The notes below the pieces were generated by a model. The model had not been told where the DNA came from. It ran no database searches and saw nothing but the letters and a program-made list of their open reading frames with translations. This document shows, piece by piece, positions 1 through 8,181 of a stretch of DNA of 54,238 nucleotides. The stretch lies in assembly GCF_946478925.1 (NCBI RefSeq), contig NZ_CAMLDP010000002.1, forward strand, positions 1-54,238. Direction: 5' to 3'. The translations under genes and the position numbers were made by a program. Numbering within the stretch: position 1 is the stretch's first letter; the number at the start of each line of letters is the position of its first letter. Source of the DNA: an uncultured Nitrososphaera sp. GTDB lineage: Archaea; Thermoproteota; Nitrososphaeria; Nitrososphaerales; Nitrososphaeraceae.

Positions 1-36
1 ATATGGTTCTTATACTCAGTTTATGGAGATGCTTTC

Positions 37-1197
37 GTGGAACTGACGAGGGAGGAAGAGAGGGCGCTTGCCGGCGAAAAAGGCGAGGCGCTTGCCCTGG
101 CGTACCGGATACTTGCAGCAATAGGCGAGGCCACCGGCGCAAGAAAGTTGGTGCCAATAAAGTGGGCCCACGTTTCTGGCGTCAACTATAACACCATCGG
201 CGACGCTGGTGTGCAGTTCCTTGAAAAGTTCAGCAAAGACGCGAGGGTCGCGGTAAAGACGACAGTAAACCCGATGGGCTACGACGTAAACAGGCCCGAG
301 CAATTATCAGAAAAGTTCATCGAAAGGCAGGAGAGCATAATGCGCTCGTACGAGCGCATGGGAGTCACGCCGTCGTTTACGTGCACCCCGTACGAGGTTT
401 TCGACATCCCGGAAAAGGGCACCGCGGTCAGCTTTGCGGAAAGCAACGCGGCGGTGTTTTCAAATTCTCTGCTTGGGCTTCGCACCAACAAGGAAAGCGC
501 GCTTTCGGCCCTCGCAAGCTCTGTCACAGGCAAGGCACCCCTCTCTGACCTGCGGCTTGACGAGGCGAGAAACCCAAAGGCGGCCATAGAAACAGGATTT
601 GCATTTGAAAGCGAGCTTGATTACGGCCTGCTCGGGTATTTTGCAGGCAAGGCAGTAAAGGACAGCAGCGTCGCGCTTGCAGGCATTGGAAATTCAATAG
701 GCAGGCCACAGGCAAAGGCGCTTTCAGCAGGTATCGGCACCTCCGGCTCGTGCGGCATGTTCTCGCTTGCCGATTCAACAGAGGGCAAGGAAAAGATAGC
801 GTTTGGAAAGGAAGAGGCGAGGAAAGTAAGGGAAGAGTTGAACACGGCCGACGACGGCGACATCATAACTTTAGGAAGCCCGCAGCTCGGTCTGGAAGAG
901 CTTGCCACCCTTGCCAAGATGACAGAGGGCAAGAAATTCGACAGGCGCTGCATGATATTCTGCTCGCGTGCAATCCACAACCAGGCAACCAAGATCGGCC
1001 TGACGGGGCAGATTGAAAAGGCGGGAGGCGAGTTCATGTGCGACTCTTGTACATGTTTGACGCCGTACGTAGACAAGGACAAGTACGATTCTGTGATAAC
1101 TAGCAGCGTCAAGGCGGCTTACTACATGAACAACTCCAACAAGGTCAAGGTCGCGCTAAAGGACGTCAAGACGATAGTAAAGGAGTACACGAAATAA
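37..1197 (+). CDS. Phosphomevalonate dehydratase large subunit (aconitase X catalytic domain)
   Basis: This is the catalytic subunit of the aconitase X family (DUF521). In archaea such proteins dehydrate (R)-5-phosphomevalonate to trans-anhydromevalonate 5-phosphate in the modified mevalonate pathway that feeds ether-lipid synthesis. At 386 residues it matches the stand-alone large subunit. Cysteines in family-like settings are visible: Cys116 in FTCTPY, Cys239 in GTSGSCG, Cys309 in MIFCSR and the CDSCTC cluster at 335-340; some of these should hold the iron-sulfur cluster. The GTG start lies just after an AT-rich stretch (TTCTTATACT), which suggests a leaderless mRNA. The small subunit follows after two bases, so the pair is cotranscribed. 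Family assignment is firm; the substrate is inferred from the archaeal setting and from a UbiD-family gene 7 kb downstream. Confidence 0.9.
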   Translation: MELTREEERALAGEKGEALALAYRILAAIGEATGARKLVPIKWAHVSGVNYNTIGDAGVQFLEKFSKDARVAVKTTVNPMGYDVNRPEQLSEKFIERQESIMRSYERMGVTPSFTCTPYEVFDIPEKGTAVSFAESNAAVFSNSLLGLRTNKESALSALASSVTGKAPLSDLRLDEARNPKAAIETGFAFESELDYGLLGYFAGKAVKDSSVALAGIGNSIGRPQAKALSAGIGTSGSCGMFSLADSTEGKEKIAFGKEEARKVREELNTADDGDIITLGSPQLGLEELATLAKMTEGKKFDRRCMIFCSRAIHNQATKIGLTGQIEKAGGEFMCDSCTCLTPYVDKDKYDSVITSSVKAAYYMNNSNKVKVALKDVKTIVKEYTK

Positions 1198-1199
1198 TA

Positions 1200-1625
1200 A
1201 TGATGACGAACATAACCGGCTGCCGCAGGATTGTCGGAGGCAAAGGGGAGGGCGAGGCGCTTGTCAGTTCCCAGCCGATAAACTTTCTTGCGATGGTCGA
1301 GGCCAAGAGCGGCAGGATAACCGACCCAAGGCACGAGCTTTACGGCAGGTCGTTAAAGGATGCAGTCCTGGTGTTCCCAAACGCGATCGGAAGCAGTGTC
1401 GGCGCTTATGTTTTCTATTCTCTTAAAGAAGCAGGGACAGCACCAAGAGCGATTGTATGTGCAAAGGCAGACATCACCACCGCCTCCGGCTGCGCAATAG
1501 CCAACATCCCGGTAGTCGACCTGCCGGAAGAGATGGCAAAGAAATCGGCGTTGTCATCGCTTCTCAGACCCGGCTCTAGGATAAGGGTGGACGCTGACGC
1601 AGGCCAGATAACAGCAACAGTTTAA
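1200..1625 (+). CDS. Phosphomevalonate dehydratase small subunit (aconitase X swivel domain)
   Basis: This 141-residue protein belongs to the DUF126 swivel-domain family, the partner of the aconitase X catalytic subunit. The two together form the active site that binds phosphomevalonate. The signature serine region NAIGSSVGAY lies at residues 61-70, followed by a stretch typical of the phospho-ligand-binding swivel fold. The start codon comes two bases after the stop of the large subunit gene, so translation of the two is probably coupled. ATG codons at 1200 and 1203 are both possible starts. Confidence 0.88.
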   Translation: MMTNITGCRRIVGGKGEGEALVSSQPINFLAMVEAKSGRITDPRHELYGRSLKDAVLVFPNAIGSSVGAYVFYSLKEAGTAPRAIVCAKADITTASGCAIANIPVVDLPEEMAKKSALSSLLRPGSRIRVDADAGQITATV

Positions 1626-1652
1626 TCTTTTTGCGCACGCATCAAAGCTTGC

Positions 1653-1727
1653 TCGGTGCACGGCACACCAGATGGGCGAACCGACCGCGGCTAGCCTGCG
1701 GAATGACGACCAAAGTCCGTGCACCGA
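1653..1727 (+). ncRNA. Possible small structured RNA with a perfect 11-bp closing stem
   Basis: The gap between the dehydratase genes and a zinc-ribbon gene contains TCGGTGCACGG at 1653-1663 and its exact reverse complement CCGTGCACCGA at 1717-1727. They enclose about 53 bases with a second GC-rich hairpin (CCGC..GCGG around CTAG, near 1684-1700). A run of A and T follows. Box C/D, H/ACA and tRNA signatures were not convincing. It could be a small RNA gene, a leader element of the following gene, or a processed spacer. The structure is visible; the role is unknown. Confidence 0.3.
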
Positions 1728-1765
1728 CTTGAAAAAACCTTTTATTTGCGCGTGGAAACGGATTC

Positions 1766-1984
1766 ATGTTGGTCAGCTATTGTCCGGAATGTGGAGGCGA
1801 GCTAAAGTTCGACCTCAATAGCAAGAATTTCATCTGCAAGAGCTGCGGCCTGTTTGCTTCAAGGGAAAAGATTGACGAGCTGCGCGACAAGGCCGACGCC
1901 AGAAACGAAGACAAGCGCCAAAAGAGGCATGACGACTATATCGACTGGTGGCAGTCTTCCAAGAAGGACAAGCAGCAAAAGTAG
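1766..1984 (+). CDS. Small zinc-ribbon protein
   Basis: This 72-residue protein opens with a zinc ribbon: Cys6 and Cys9 (CPEC) pair with Cys24 and Cys27 (CKSC). A very basic and acidic helical tail rich in Lys, Arg and Asp follows. Small zinc ribbons of this type are common in thaumarchaea and are usually unassigned. A TATA-like TTTTATTTG lies about 25 bases before the ATG, so a leaderless transcript is likely. I infer nucleic-acid or protein binding only from the fold. Confidence 0.75.
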   Translation: MLVSYCPECGGELKFDLNSKNFICKSCGLFASREKIDELRDKADARNEDKRQKRHDDYIDWWQSSKKDKQQK

Positions 1985-2032
1985 CTCTCAGAATAATTAA
2001 TATCCCTTGCCGGCTCTCCAGCAGGCATTATC

Positions 2033-2986
2033 TTGCACACCTGCAGCAAGTGCCGCAAGGACCCTTCTGTGTATTTTCGCGCCTACTCTGGCGAGTACCT
2101 GTGCAAAAAGTGCTTTGTGCGGTCAATAGAGGACAAGGCCGCAAGGACGATGTCGAAATACTCGATGCTAAAATATGGCGAGCGAGTCGCTGTCGGCGTG
2201 TCCGGAGGCAAGGACAGTTTATCATTGCTGTACGTCATGAAAAAGCTCTTTGACGAGCATGATCGTTCCAGAGATGACCTAACAGCAGTCACTATCGACG
2301 AAGGAATAGAGGGCTATCGCGACGAGTCGCTTGAAATCGTCAAGGACTTTTGCGCAGAGCTGGACGTGCAGAGCAAGGTGATGAGCTACAAGGACCTGTT
2401 TGGCGTGTCGATGGACGAGGCAATGGTCTTGCGGCCATCGGAGAAAATGTCGTCCTGCTCGATGTGCGGCACGTTTAGGCGCAGGGCCATTGACTTGGCG
2501 GCTGAAAGCGTGGGCGCTGACGTGGTTGCGACTGCGCACAACATGGACGACCAGCTGCAGACGTTCATGATCAATTTATTGGCAGGCGACGTGGAGCGCA
2601 TCGGCTGGATATACCCGGAGCCCATAGAGTACGCTGGCGGCATGAAAAAGATCAAGCCCTTTGTAGAGCTGTACGAGCACGAGATAGCGTTTTACGCGCT
2701 GCAGCGCGAGATCCCGTTCCAGTCGGAAGAGTGCCCGTACATGAACGAGAGCATCAGGACAGATTTGCGCGAGTTTTTCAACAAGATGGAAAAGGAACAC
2801 CCGGGGATAAAGAACAACGCGTACGCGTCGATGATGAAGGTGTCAGAGAAACTGCGCGCGTCGGTTACAGAGCCAAGGGGCGACAAAAAATGCAGGGTGT
2901 GCGGCCGCGACTCTACCGGCGACATCTGCTCTGTCTGCAAGACCGTGAGCGTACTTGGACCGGCGTCGCAAAAAATCGACCGCTAA
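2033..2986 (+). CDS. ncsA: tRNA 2-thiolation enzyme, Ncs6/TtuA-type (TIGR00269 family)
   Basis: This is an ATP-dependent tRNA sulfurtransferase of the Ncs6/Ctu1/TtuA group, which adenylates a wobble or ribothymidine uridine and replaces oxygen by sulfur delivered from a ubiquitin-like carrier. An N-terminal zinc finger uses Cys4, Cys7, Cys24 and Cys27. The PP-loop SGGKDS is at residues 57-62. Cys142, Cys145 (CSMC) and Cys234 (EECPY) match the three ligands of the catalytic [4Fe-4S] cluster. A second zinc finger is at the C-terminus (Cys287, 290, 299, 302). Length is normal. The chosen start is TTG; no better in-frame start covers the first zinc finger. Which uridine is modified (position 34 or 54) cannot be told from sequence alone. 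Confidence 0.88.
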   Translation: MHTCSKCRKDPSVYFRAYSGEYLCKKCFVRSIEDKAARTMSKYSMLKYGERVAVGVSGGKDSLSLLYVMKKLFDEHDRSRDDLTAVTIDEGIEGYRDESLEIVKDFCAELDVQSKVMSYKDLFGVSMDEAMVLRPSEKMSSCSMCGTFRRRAIDLAAESVGADVVATAHNMDDQLQTFMINLLAGDVERIGWIYPEPIEYAGGMKKIKPFVELYEHEIAFYALQREIPFQSEECPYMNESIRTDLREFFNKMEKEHPGIKNNAYASMMKVSEKLRASVTEPRGDKKCRVCGRDSTGDICSVCKTVSVLGPASQKIDR

Positions 2987-2998
2987 TGTAATATAGCG
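2987..2998 (+). promoter_or_regulatory. TATA box of the SRP RNA gene
   Basis: The AT-rich TGTAATATAGCG comes directly after the stop codon of the thiolation gene and about 25 bases before the first base of the SRP RNA terminal helix. This is the normal archaeal TATA-to-start spacing, so the RNA has its own promoter. Confidence 0.55.
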
Positions 2999-3013
2999 AA
3001 TTTTGTACAGGCT

Positions 3014-3336
3014 TTGTGGAGGCAGGTAGGGTCGGGGTGCTAGCCGTGCCCCTCACTGGAAATCGGCTTCATGCCAGGACCAGTAACTGCTGGGTAAATC
3101 CGCTGGGAGGAGGTACCCGCTTGCCTTGCGGAAATGAAATCACGCCGTGTCGGATGGTTATGAGCAGCGATCTGCGCGAAGGCGCGGCGTCGACTGCGCA
3201 TCGTCGAAATGGGTGAGGTCCGGGAGGGAGCAACCCTAAGGCGGCGTAGCCATGCTAGCACGTCTACGTGGTGGATCTCGCAGGGCTTGAGATGGGGCCT
3301 TTTGCCAGCGGTGGTACCGGCAGGCTGCCTCCACTT
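3014..3336 (+). ncRNA. ffs: Signal recognition particle 7S RNA
   Basis: This is the archaeal SRP RNA, scaffold for SRP54 and SRP19 in cotranslational membrane targeting. Its signature is the domain IV hairpin at about 3213-3240, with the SRP54-binding GGTCCGG motif followed by GGAGCAACCC, the symmetric and asymmetric loops of the S domain. The 5' strand GTGGAGGCAG at 3016-3025 pairs perfectly with CTGCCTCCAC at 3325-3334, forming the terminal helix typical of archaeal 7S RNA. The 5' Alu-type region (GGTGCTAGCCGTGCCCC) is also present. A T-rich tract from 3335 likely ends transcription. The ends are set from helix pairing and may be off by a few bases. Confidence 0.93.
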
Positions 3337-3408
3337 TCTCTTTTGTATATACTCGGGGCTCGTATGTTATCCCGGGCATCGTCATTCTAGTTCAGGATGA
3401 TCGTGGCT

Positions 3409-3942
3409 CTAGTAATGGTGGCTATGATGATGATGGGAATGGTGATGGAAAGCTCCGTCCATCATCCTTCCAAAGCTCGAATGGTCCATTGGATTCGCAG
3501 GCGAGGTGTAAAGCACTTTTCCGTTGCCGGCGTCGACGATTACCTTGTGGATGGTTCCGTCGTTCATGTTTGCCACCGTGATAGTGTATACCAGATAGTC
3601 ATGCACTACGCCGAGGCTGCCTTTGACTGCCGTGCCGTTGCCCTGGCTTTCCGCCGCCTTTGAAGCATCGGTGAGAGTTACGTGGAGATGCTCGCTCAGA
3701 AAAGTCTTTGCAGCTTGCCGGACGTTTATGCTCCCTACTATATTGTCCATTGTTGCTGCTTGGGTGCTGTTTTTGTTATTGGCCGCCGGAGGGATTGTTC
3801 CACTCTGCCCACCGGTGTTGTTTCCAAGAAGATTGGTCGCATTCTGCGCAGAAGCAAACGACGCGACTGCCAACAAGGAAGCAACCACGCCCGCAGCCAA
3901 GAGAGCAGAGATTAGGAATTTCTTGTTTCCCAGACTTGACAT
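3409..3942 (-). CDS. Secreted PepSY-like protein with a histidine-rich tail
   Basis: This protein of about 177 residues starts with a signal peptide (basic SSLGNKK, a hydrophobic stretch, then an ASA-type cleavage region). A low-complexity Asn/Thr/Gly linker follows, then a domain resembling PepSY (DYLVYTITVAN followed by DAGNGKVLY), a fold that often inhibits or regulates extracellular proteins. The last residues are almost all His and Ser, a likely metal-binding tail. I chose the ATG at 3942 rather than an upstream codon because it begins the signal peptide and lies about 30 bases after TATTAAGAG on the minus strand. It is transcribed toward the SRP RNA gene. The binding metal, if any, is unknown. 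Confidence 0.75.
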   Translation of the reverse strand: MSSLGNKKFLISALLAAGVVASLLAVASFASAQNATNLLGNNTGGQSGTIPPAANNKNSTQAATMDNIVGSINVRQAAKTFLSEHLHVTLTDASKAAESQGNGTAVKGSLGVVHDYLVYTITVANMNDGTIHKVIVDAGNGKVLYTSPANPMDHSSFGRMMDGAFHHHSHHHHSHHY

Positions 3943-4151
3943 CAATTCACTATTGCCCTGATGGCTCTTAATACTTGAGGATGCACAGCTTGTATCCAGA
4001 TTACCTAGAATAGTGATAGCATAATCGTGAAGAATGTGTGCTTTGTACAATATACGCATAACTACAGTTTTTCTTGCATCGACTTGTTTCCAATCACAAA
4101 GCCGTACCAGCAGAATAATATTATGTCAGATTGCAATATCCATCGCATCCT

Positions 4152-4322
4152 ATGTCGCTAACCGGCCTTTTGGTAGTGATCGGCTGTTTGCTTGCAATAG
4201 TCCTGCTGTTTTCCTTTTACATCTTTCCGAACTTTGTGTGCGGGTCATCTCAAGCGCCGGCCAAGGAGGGAGAAAAAAGCTTCCAAGACCCTGTGGCCGA
4301 GTTCTGCAAAGTGATAAAATAG
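4152..4322 (+). CDS. Small single-pass membrane protein
   Basis: This 56-residue protein has one long hydrophobic segment from about residue 4 to 26, then a short polar tail with two cysteines. The ATG at 4152 follows AATAATATTATG by about 30 bases, which fits a leaderless transcript; a TTG at 4131 would add seven residues. No family is recognised. The membrane segment plus correctly placed promoter make it a credible small gene. Confidence 0.5.
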   Translation: MSLTGLLVVIGCLLAIVLLFSFYIFPNFVCGSSQAPAKEGEKSFQDPVAEFCKVIK

Positions 4323-4495
4323 CACCATAGCATGTGAAATGGGAGCAAGTTAAAAGCGGGAAAGCCATCCAAGATTCGACAGCAGCAAAAGATGGCAGAA
4401 CAGCAGGGCGCCCACACAGGAGCGCTGAATTACCCTCCATGCAAATGATGTTCTTTGGACATAATCGTTAAGTAATTTACGCGATTTTTAAAAAC

Positions 4496-4954
4496 ATGGA
4501 AACGCCCCTCCGCCATGCTTGGTTTGCAGGCGTCGTATGGGCTTGCACCTTTCTCTTTATGCCAGCCGTAACCTCGTCATCTGTTTATGCCCAGAGCTCG
4601 TGGCCGGTCGAGATAAAAAGCGTCACGCTGGTCGACCCTGCTGGATACCCTCTAGCTGATTGCCAGTCCGTCGGCAGGCTGGCCATGATTGAAGTCAAGC
4701 TTACAAACCTCTCAGACGCAGTCCAGCCCGCAGCCGTCCTAGTCGAACTGCGCGACAACAGTAGCGGCGTTACGCAATTCCTCCAGTGGCAGACAATGTC
4801 CATAAGTCCAAAGGCCACGCAGCAGATGGCCACGAGTTTCGACCCTTCCTCTTTGCCGCCAGCCGGCCAGTACGACTCCAAGGTTTTCGTGTGGGATAAA
4901 ATATTGACGCCGGCGCCCTTGAGCAGCCCCGTGCAAGTCCCGATAAACTGCTAG
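4496..4954 (+). CDS. Secreted protein of unknown function, beta-sandwich type
   Basis: This 152-residue protein begins with a signal peptide (hydrophobic residues about 8-30, cleavage near SVYAQ). The mature part alternates hydrophobic and polar residues, with lines such as IEVKLTNLSD and VLVELRD that resemble CARDB or Ig-like adhesion domains. There are two mature cysteines, near the middle and at the very end, which could form a disulfide. TTTTTAAAAAC stands directly before the ATG. It converges on the DEAD-box helicase gene. Function unknown; it probably acts at the cell surface. Confidence 0.68.
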   Translation: METPLRHAWFAGVVWACTFLFMPAVTSSSVYAQSSWPVEIKSVTLVDPAGYPLADCQSVGRLAMIEVKLTNLSDAVQPAAVLVELRDNSSGVTQFLQWQTMSISPKATQQMATSFDPSSLPPAGQYDSKVFVWDKILTPAPLSSPVQVPINC

Positions 4955-4978
4955 GCTCCTATTGGATGATTTTTACCC

Positions 4979-6289
4979 TCAGTGTCTTTTTCTGCCGAAA
5001 TTGCGGCGGCTCCTGCCACCACTGCGCCCATATTGCTGGTTGTGGCGCTGCTGATGATGATGAGGGCGGCCGCCGCCACCGCGGTGTTGCTGCTGACGTT
5101 GATGTTGGTGATGATGCTGCATCGCAGGGACTTCGATGCCCATCGCCTCGTTCAGCCTGCTTATCGGAAGTTTAGTCTGCCGCAGTATCCTTTCAAACTC
5201 GCCGAACCGGTCCGGCGACACGAGCGAGACGGCGGTTCCTTCCGCGCCGGCCCTTGCGGTCCGGCCTATTCTGTGGAAGTAGGTTTCCGGCTCGTTTGGC
5301 ACGTCATAGTTTATCACATGGCCCACCGCAGGGACATCGATTCCCCTTGCTGCAATGTCTGTTGCGACAAGCACGCTGTCAGCGCCCTTTCTGAACCTGT
5401 TCATCACGTGGTCGCGCTCTTTTTGTGACAGGTCGCCGTGTATGGCAGACGCCCTAAAGCCTCCCGCCTTTAGGTTTGCAGCCAGCTTGTCGGCCCTGCG
5501 CTTGGTAGCTGCAAACACTATCACCTGCTCCTTGTGCGGACGGATGAGGTCTGTCAGGTGGCCGAATTTCTGCTGCTCGCCCACCACCAGGTACGACTGC
5601 TCTATGTTGTCGAGGCCTACCTCCTTCGTGTTCAGCCTTATTTCGCGCACCTGCCCTTCTCGCATGTGGCCCTTGGCAAGCCTCAGGATCTCTGGAGACA
5701 TTGTCGCGGAGAACAACAGCGTCTGTCTGTCTTTGCTGTTCCCGCCCTTGCCGCCCAGCCTCGACAAGATGAACTCGATGTCGTCGATAAAGCCCATGTC
5801 GAGCATCCTGTCGGCCTCGTCGAGCACGACAAACTTTACCCCATCCAGCTTTATCGAGCCTCTCTTCATGTGGTCGATGAGCCTGCCGGGCGTGGCGACC
5901 ACTATCTGGGCACCCCTCTTTAGCAGGCCGGTCTGGACGCCAAAGCTCTGACCGCCGTAAACCGAGACCGTCCATATGCGCACGTATTTTGAAAATTTCA
6001 CCAGCTCATTTGTGACCTGTACCGCAAGTTCCCGGGTAGGCACGAGTATGAGGGCCTGCACCTGCCTGTTGCCGTTGTTCACTCTGGACAGCAGAGGCAG
6101 CCCAAATGCCGCAGTCTTGCCCGTCCCCGTGTGCGCCTGCCCAATGACGTCTTTTCCCTGCAATATGAGTGGTATAGCCGCCTCCTGTATAGGAAAGGGC
6201 TTTTCAAACCCGTTTTCTGCAAGCGCTTTCTGTACCTTCTCGTCAAGCCCAAGTTCCTGAAATGTGGTTGCGGTTTCTTCTACGGTCAT
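4979..6289 (-). CDS. DEAD-box ATP-dependent RNA helicase
   Basis: This 436-residue DEAD-box helicase unwinds short RNA duplexes, for example in ribosome assembly or at low temperature. All core motifs are visible: the Q motif (FPIQEAAIP), Walker A (AHTGTGKTAAFG), PTRELA, TPGR, VLDEADRML, SAT (LLFSATMS), then ATDIAARGID and HRIGRTARAG in the second RecA domain. After about residue 385 comes an unusual tail made of His, Gln, Gly and Arg, an RNA-binding and possibly metal-binding extension. On the minus strand a TATA-like TTTATATC near 6400 would give a leader of roughly 80-100 bases before the ATG, a possible regulatory 5' UTR. Confidence 0.92.
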   Translation of the reverse strand: MTVEETATTFQELGLDEKVQKALAENGFEKPFPIQEAAIPLILQGKDVIGQAHTGTGKTAAFGLPLLSRVNNGNRQVQALILVPTRELAVQVTNELVKFSKYVRIWTVSVYGGQSFGVQTGLLKRGAQIVVATPGRLIDHMKRGSIKLDGVKFVVLDEADRMLDMGFIDDIEFILSRLGGKGGNSKDRQTLLFSATMSPEILRLAKGHMREGQVREIRLNTKEVGLDNIEQSYLVVGEQQKFGHLTDLIRPHKEQVIVFAATKRRADKLAANLKAGGFRASAIHGDLSQKERDHVMNRFRKGADSVLVATDIAARGIDVPAVGHVINYDVPNEPETYFHRIGRTARAGAEGTAVSLVSPDRFGEFERILRQTKLPISRLNEAMGIEVPAMQHHHQHQRQQQHRGGGGRPHHHQQRHNQQYGRSGGRSRRNFGRKRH

Positions 6290-6487
6290 CTTTTATTTCA
6301 CTTTTATTTTCTCATACAAAAGCCACGGAAGATGCGGATATTCGTCTTGCACAAGCCTGCCGGAGTCTCTTTGTACCTGACGAGATAGGCCGGTGCATGA
6401 TATAAACTGTGGCAGCCCTCCATCCACGCACGCACGCACATACACAGCATGATTTAAATTGAATCCAGCGAGATTTTCTTTCGCAAG

Positions 6488-6796
6488 TTGCCCATCGACC
6501 CCGACTTTCAGGCGCACAGGCGCGCAGAAGCGCACGGCAACCTGAAGGTGTGGCGCGACAACAAGAACAGCACAATTGGCATCTACGGCACCGCAGTCGC
6601 GGTTGATTTCGACCTCTGTGTAGGCGACGGCGCCTGCATTGACGTCTGCCCGGTAAACGTGTTCGAGTGGCATGGCGAGGGCGCAGAGAGAAAGGCAATG
6701 CCAGAGCGCGAGCGCGACTGCATCTACTGCTTTGGCTGCGAGGCAGTCTGCCCCAAGTTCGCAATAAGGGTTACCCCGCTGCAGGTGAAAAGATAA
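6488..6796 (+). CDS. 7Fe-type ferredoxin of the zinc-ferredoxin family with an altered zinc site
   Basis: This 102-residue electron carrier resembles Sulfolobus zinc-containing ferredoxin, with the same N-terminal extension before the cluster domain. Cluster I is C44-x2-D47-x2-C50-x3-C54-P; Asp in place of the central Cys points to a [3Fe-4S] centre. Cluster II is C78-x2-C81-x2-C84-x3-C88-P, a [4Fe-4S] centre. Of the zinc ligands known in Sulfolobus (three His and one Asp), only His16 appears kept; Leu19 and Tyr33 occupy the other two His positions and Met replaces the Asp. The start is TTG, about 35 bases after GATTTAAATT. Dph2, an Fe-S enzyme that needs an electron donor, follows after three bases. 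Confidence 0.9.
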   Translation: MPIDPDFQAHRRAEAHGNLKVWRDNKNSTIGIYGTAVAVDFDLCVGDGACIDVCPVNVFEWHGEGAERKAMPERERDCIYCFGCEAVCPKFAIRVTPLQVKR

Positions 6797-6799
6797 GAC

Positions 6800-7801
6800 A
6801 TGATCAAGATAGACGAGAGCCGCATATTCCAGATAATAGAGGAGCGCAAGCCCCGTTCCATAGCATTGAACGGCGCCGAGGCTCTGATTCCAAGGCTGCA
6901 GGACGTGGCCGACCACGTGCACGAAAGGTTCGGCATCGAGGCGTACGTAATCGGCGACCCGTGCTGGGGCTCGTGCGACCTGAACACTCACGCGGCAGAC
7001 ATGCTGGGAGCAGACCTGCTGTTCAACGTGGGCCACACCGTCGCTATGGAGACCTTTGGCGATAAGGTGGTGATGATAAACGCGTACGACGACGTGAGCT
7101 TTGATTCTGTCGCAAAAAAGTTTGCCAAGGACATGCAGGGCAAGTACAGGGCGATATCGCTTGTCACGGACAGCCAGCACCTGGAAGAGGTGGAAAAGGC
7201 GCAAAAGGTCTTTGAAGAGTTTGGATACAAAGTCATAATCGGGCGCGGAAAAGGGCAGCTGCGCGACGCGCAGGTGTTTGGCTGCGAATTCTACCCCGCG
7301 TGGAACGTGCAAAAGCAGGTAGACTGCTACGTCTTTTTAGGCCAGAGCCAGTTCCACTCGGCAAGCGTGGCCATGTCGACAGAGAAGCCGACGTTCATGC
7401 TCGACCCCTATTTTGAAGAGTACACGCAGGTAAACGAGTTTGCGCAGGGGCTGCAAAAACGCGCCATCCTTTCAATCTACAAGGCCGCCGATGCGGAGAG
7501 GATAGGGATAGTCATCGGCCTGAAGGAGGGCCAGTTTGCGCACGTGCGCGCGCTGGAGCTGAAAAAAGAGTTTGAAAAGCTGGGCAAGAAGGTGCAGCTG
7601 ATAGCGATAACAGAGATCACAGGCGACAGGATGCAGATATTCAAGGGAATCGATGCCTTTGTCCAGGTGGCCTGCCCCAGGATTGCGACTGACAACCACT
7701 TTACAAAGCCGATGCTTTCCGTGCCGCAGGCGCTTGCGCTCATCAAGCTGCTAAAGAAGGAGCCCATCGAAGACTTTCTCAAGCTCCAGCACTGGCTATA
7801 G
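6800..7801 (+). CDS. dph2: 2-(3-amino-3-carboxypropyl)histidine synthase, diphthamide step 1
   Basis: Dph2 cleaves S-adenosylmethionine with a [4Fe-4S] cluster and moves the 3-amino-3-carboxypropyl radical to a histidine of elongation factor 2, the first step of diphthamide synthesis. At 333 residues it matches the archaeal homodimeric enzyme. The three cluster cysteines are in place: Cys59 (DPCWGSCD), Cys162 (FGCEFYP) and Cys292 (VACPRIA). It forms a two-gene unit with the ferredoxin upstream, and the shared transcript suggests that the ferredoxin may reduce it. A T-rich tract about 75 bases after the stop may end transcription. Confidence 0.93.
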   Translation: MIKIDESRIFQIIEERKPRSIALNGAEALIPRLQDVADHVHERFGIEAYVIGDPCWGSCDLNTHAADMLGADLLFNVGHTVAMETFGDKVVMINAYDDVSFDSVAKKFAKDMQGKYRAISLVTDSQHLEEVEKAQKVFEEFGYKVIIGRGKGQLRDAQVFGCEFYPAWNVQKQVDCYVFLGQSQFHSASVAMSTEKPTFMLDPYFEEYTQVNEFAQGLQKRAILSIYKAADAERIGIVIGLKEGQFAHVRALELKKEFEKLGKKVQLIAITEITGDRMQIFKGIDAFVQVACPRIATDNHFTKPMLSVPQALALIKLLKKEPIEDFLKLQHWL

Positions 7802-8181
7802 TAACAAGCTTCTAGATGTTGCTTCTTTTTGATATGCGCTACCTCATGGAAACAATTAAATAGAGCGTCAAAAACTTTGCTGTTTTTTTGAAAATCTTGC
7901 ATAATTCCGCATTCGTCGAATCACTATAGAAATATTCATACAAAAATAAGTGTGACATCGCATAAAATATTGAACAGATAACTATGATTTCTCCATATTT
8001 TATTTAGAACATTTACAATAATAAGCAGAAGCACATTATACAAATTTTGATATTATCCAGCTTTTAATGATAGAATATTTGTATAATTCTTAAATAGATA
8101 TTGGTGTAAATGATAGCAGGGAAAAAGAAGACCAAGACGGCGACAACCGTCATGTGCTAGTATTTTGCCCAGTGATAAAAA
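7802..8181 (+). other. AT-rich intergenic region of 380 bases
   Basis: No convincing gene lies here. The composition is far more AT-rich than the genes around it. A T7 run near 7880-7888 probably terminates the dph2 transcript. Near the downstream end TTCTTAAATAG (about 8086-8096) looks like a TATA box. A start about 25 bases later would give a leader of some 60 bases containing a short hairpin, GACGG at 8136-8140 with CCGTC at 8147-8151, before the zinc-finger gene at 8182. The middle holds only AT-rich sequence with no clear repeat. Confidence 0.5.

Noticed and set aside
1653..1727. Fluoride riboswitch in the structured element
   Set aside because: AATGACGACC and GATG recall the motif but the first helix and pseudoknot do not form, and the gene downstream is not a fluoride exporter.
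4392..4448. 18-codon frame between two small genes
   Set aside because: Too short to judge; no conservation can be tested here.
6293..7312. Long minus-strand frame of 339 codons
   Set aside because: It lies opposite the ferredoxin and dph2 genes, has no protein-family features, and reads as a shadow of GC-rich coding sequence.
8110..8160. 16-codon frame upstream of the zinc-finger gene
   Set aside because: The ATG lies at or before the expected transcription start and the peptide has no recognisable feature.
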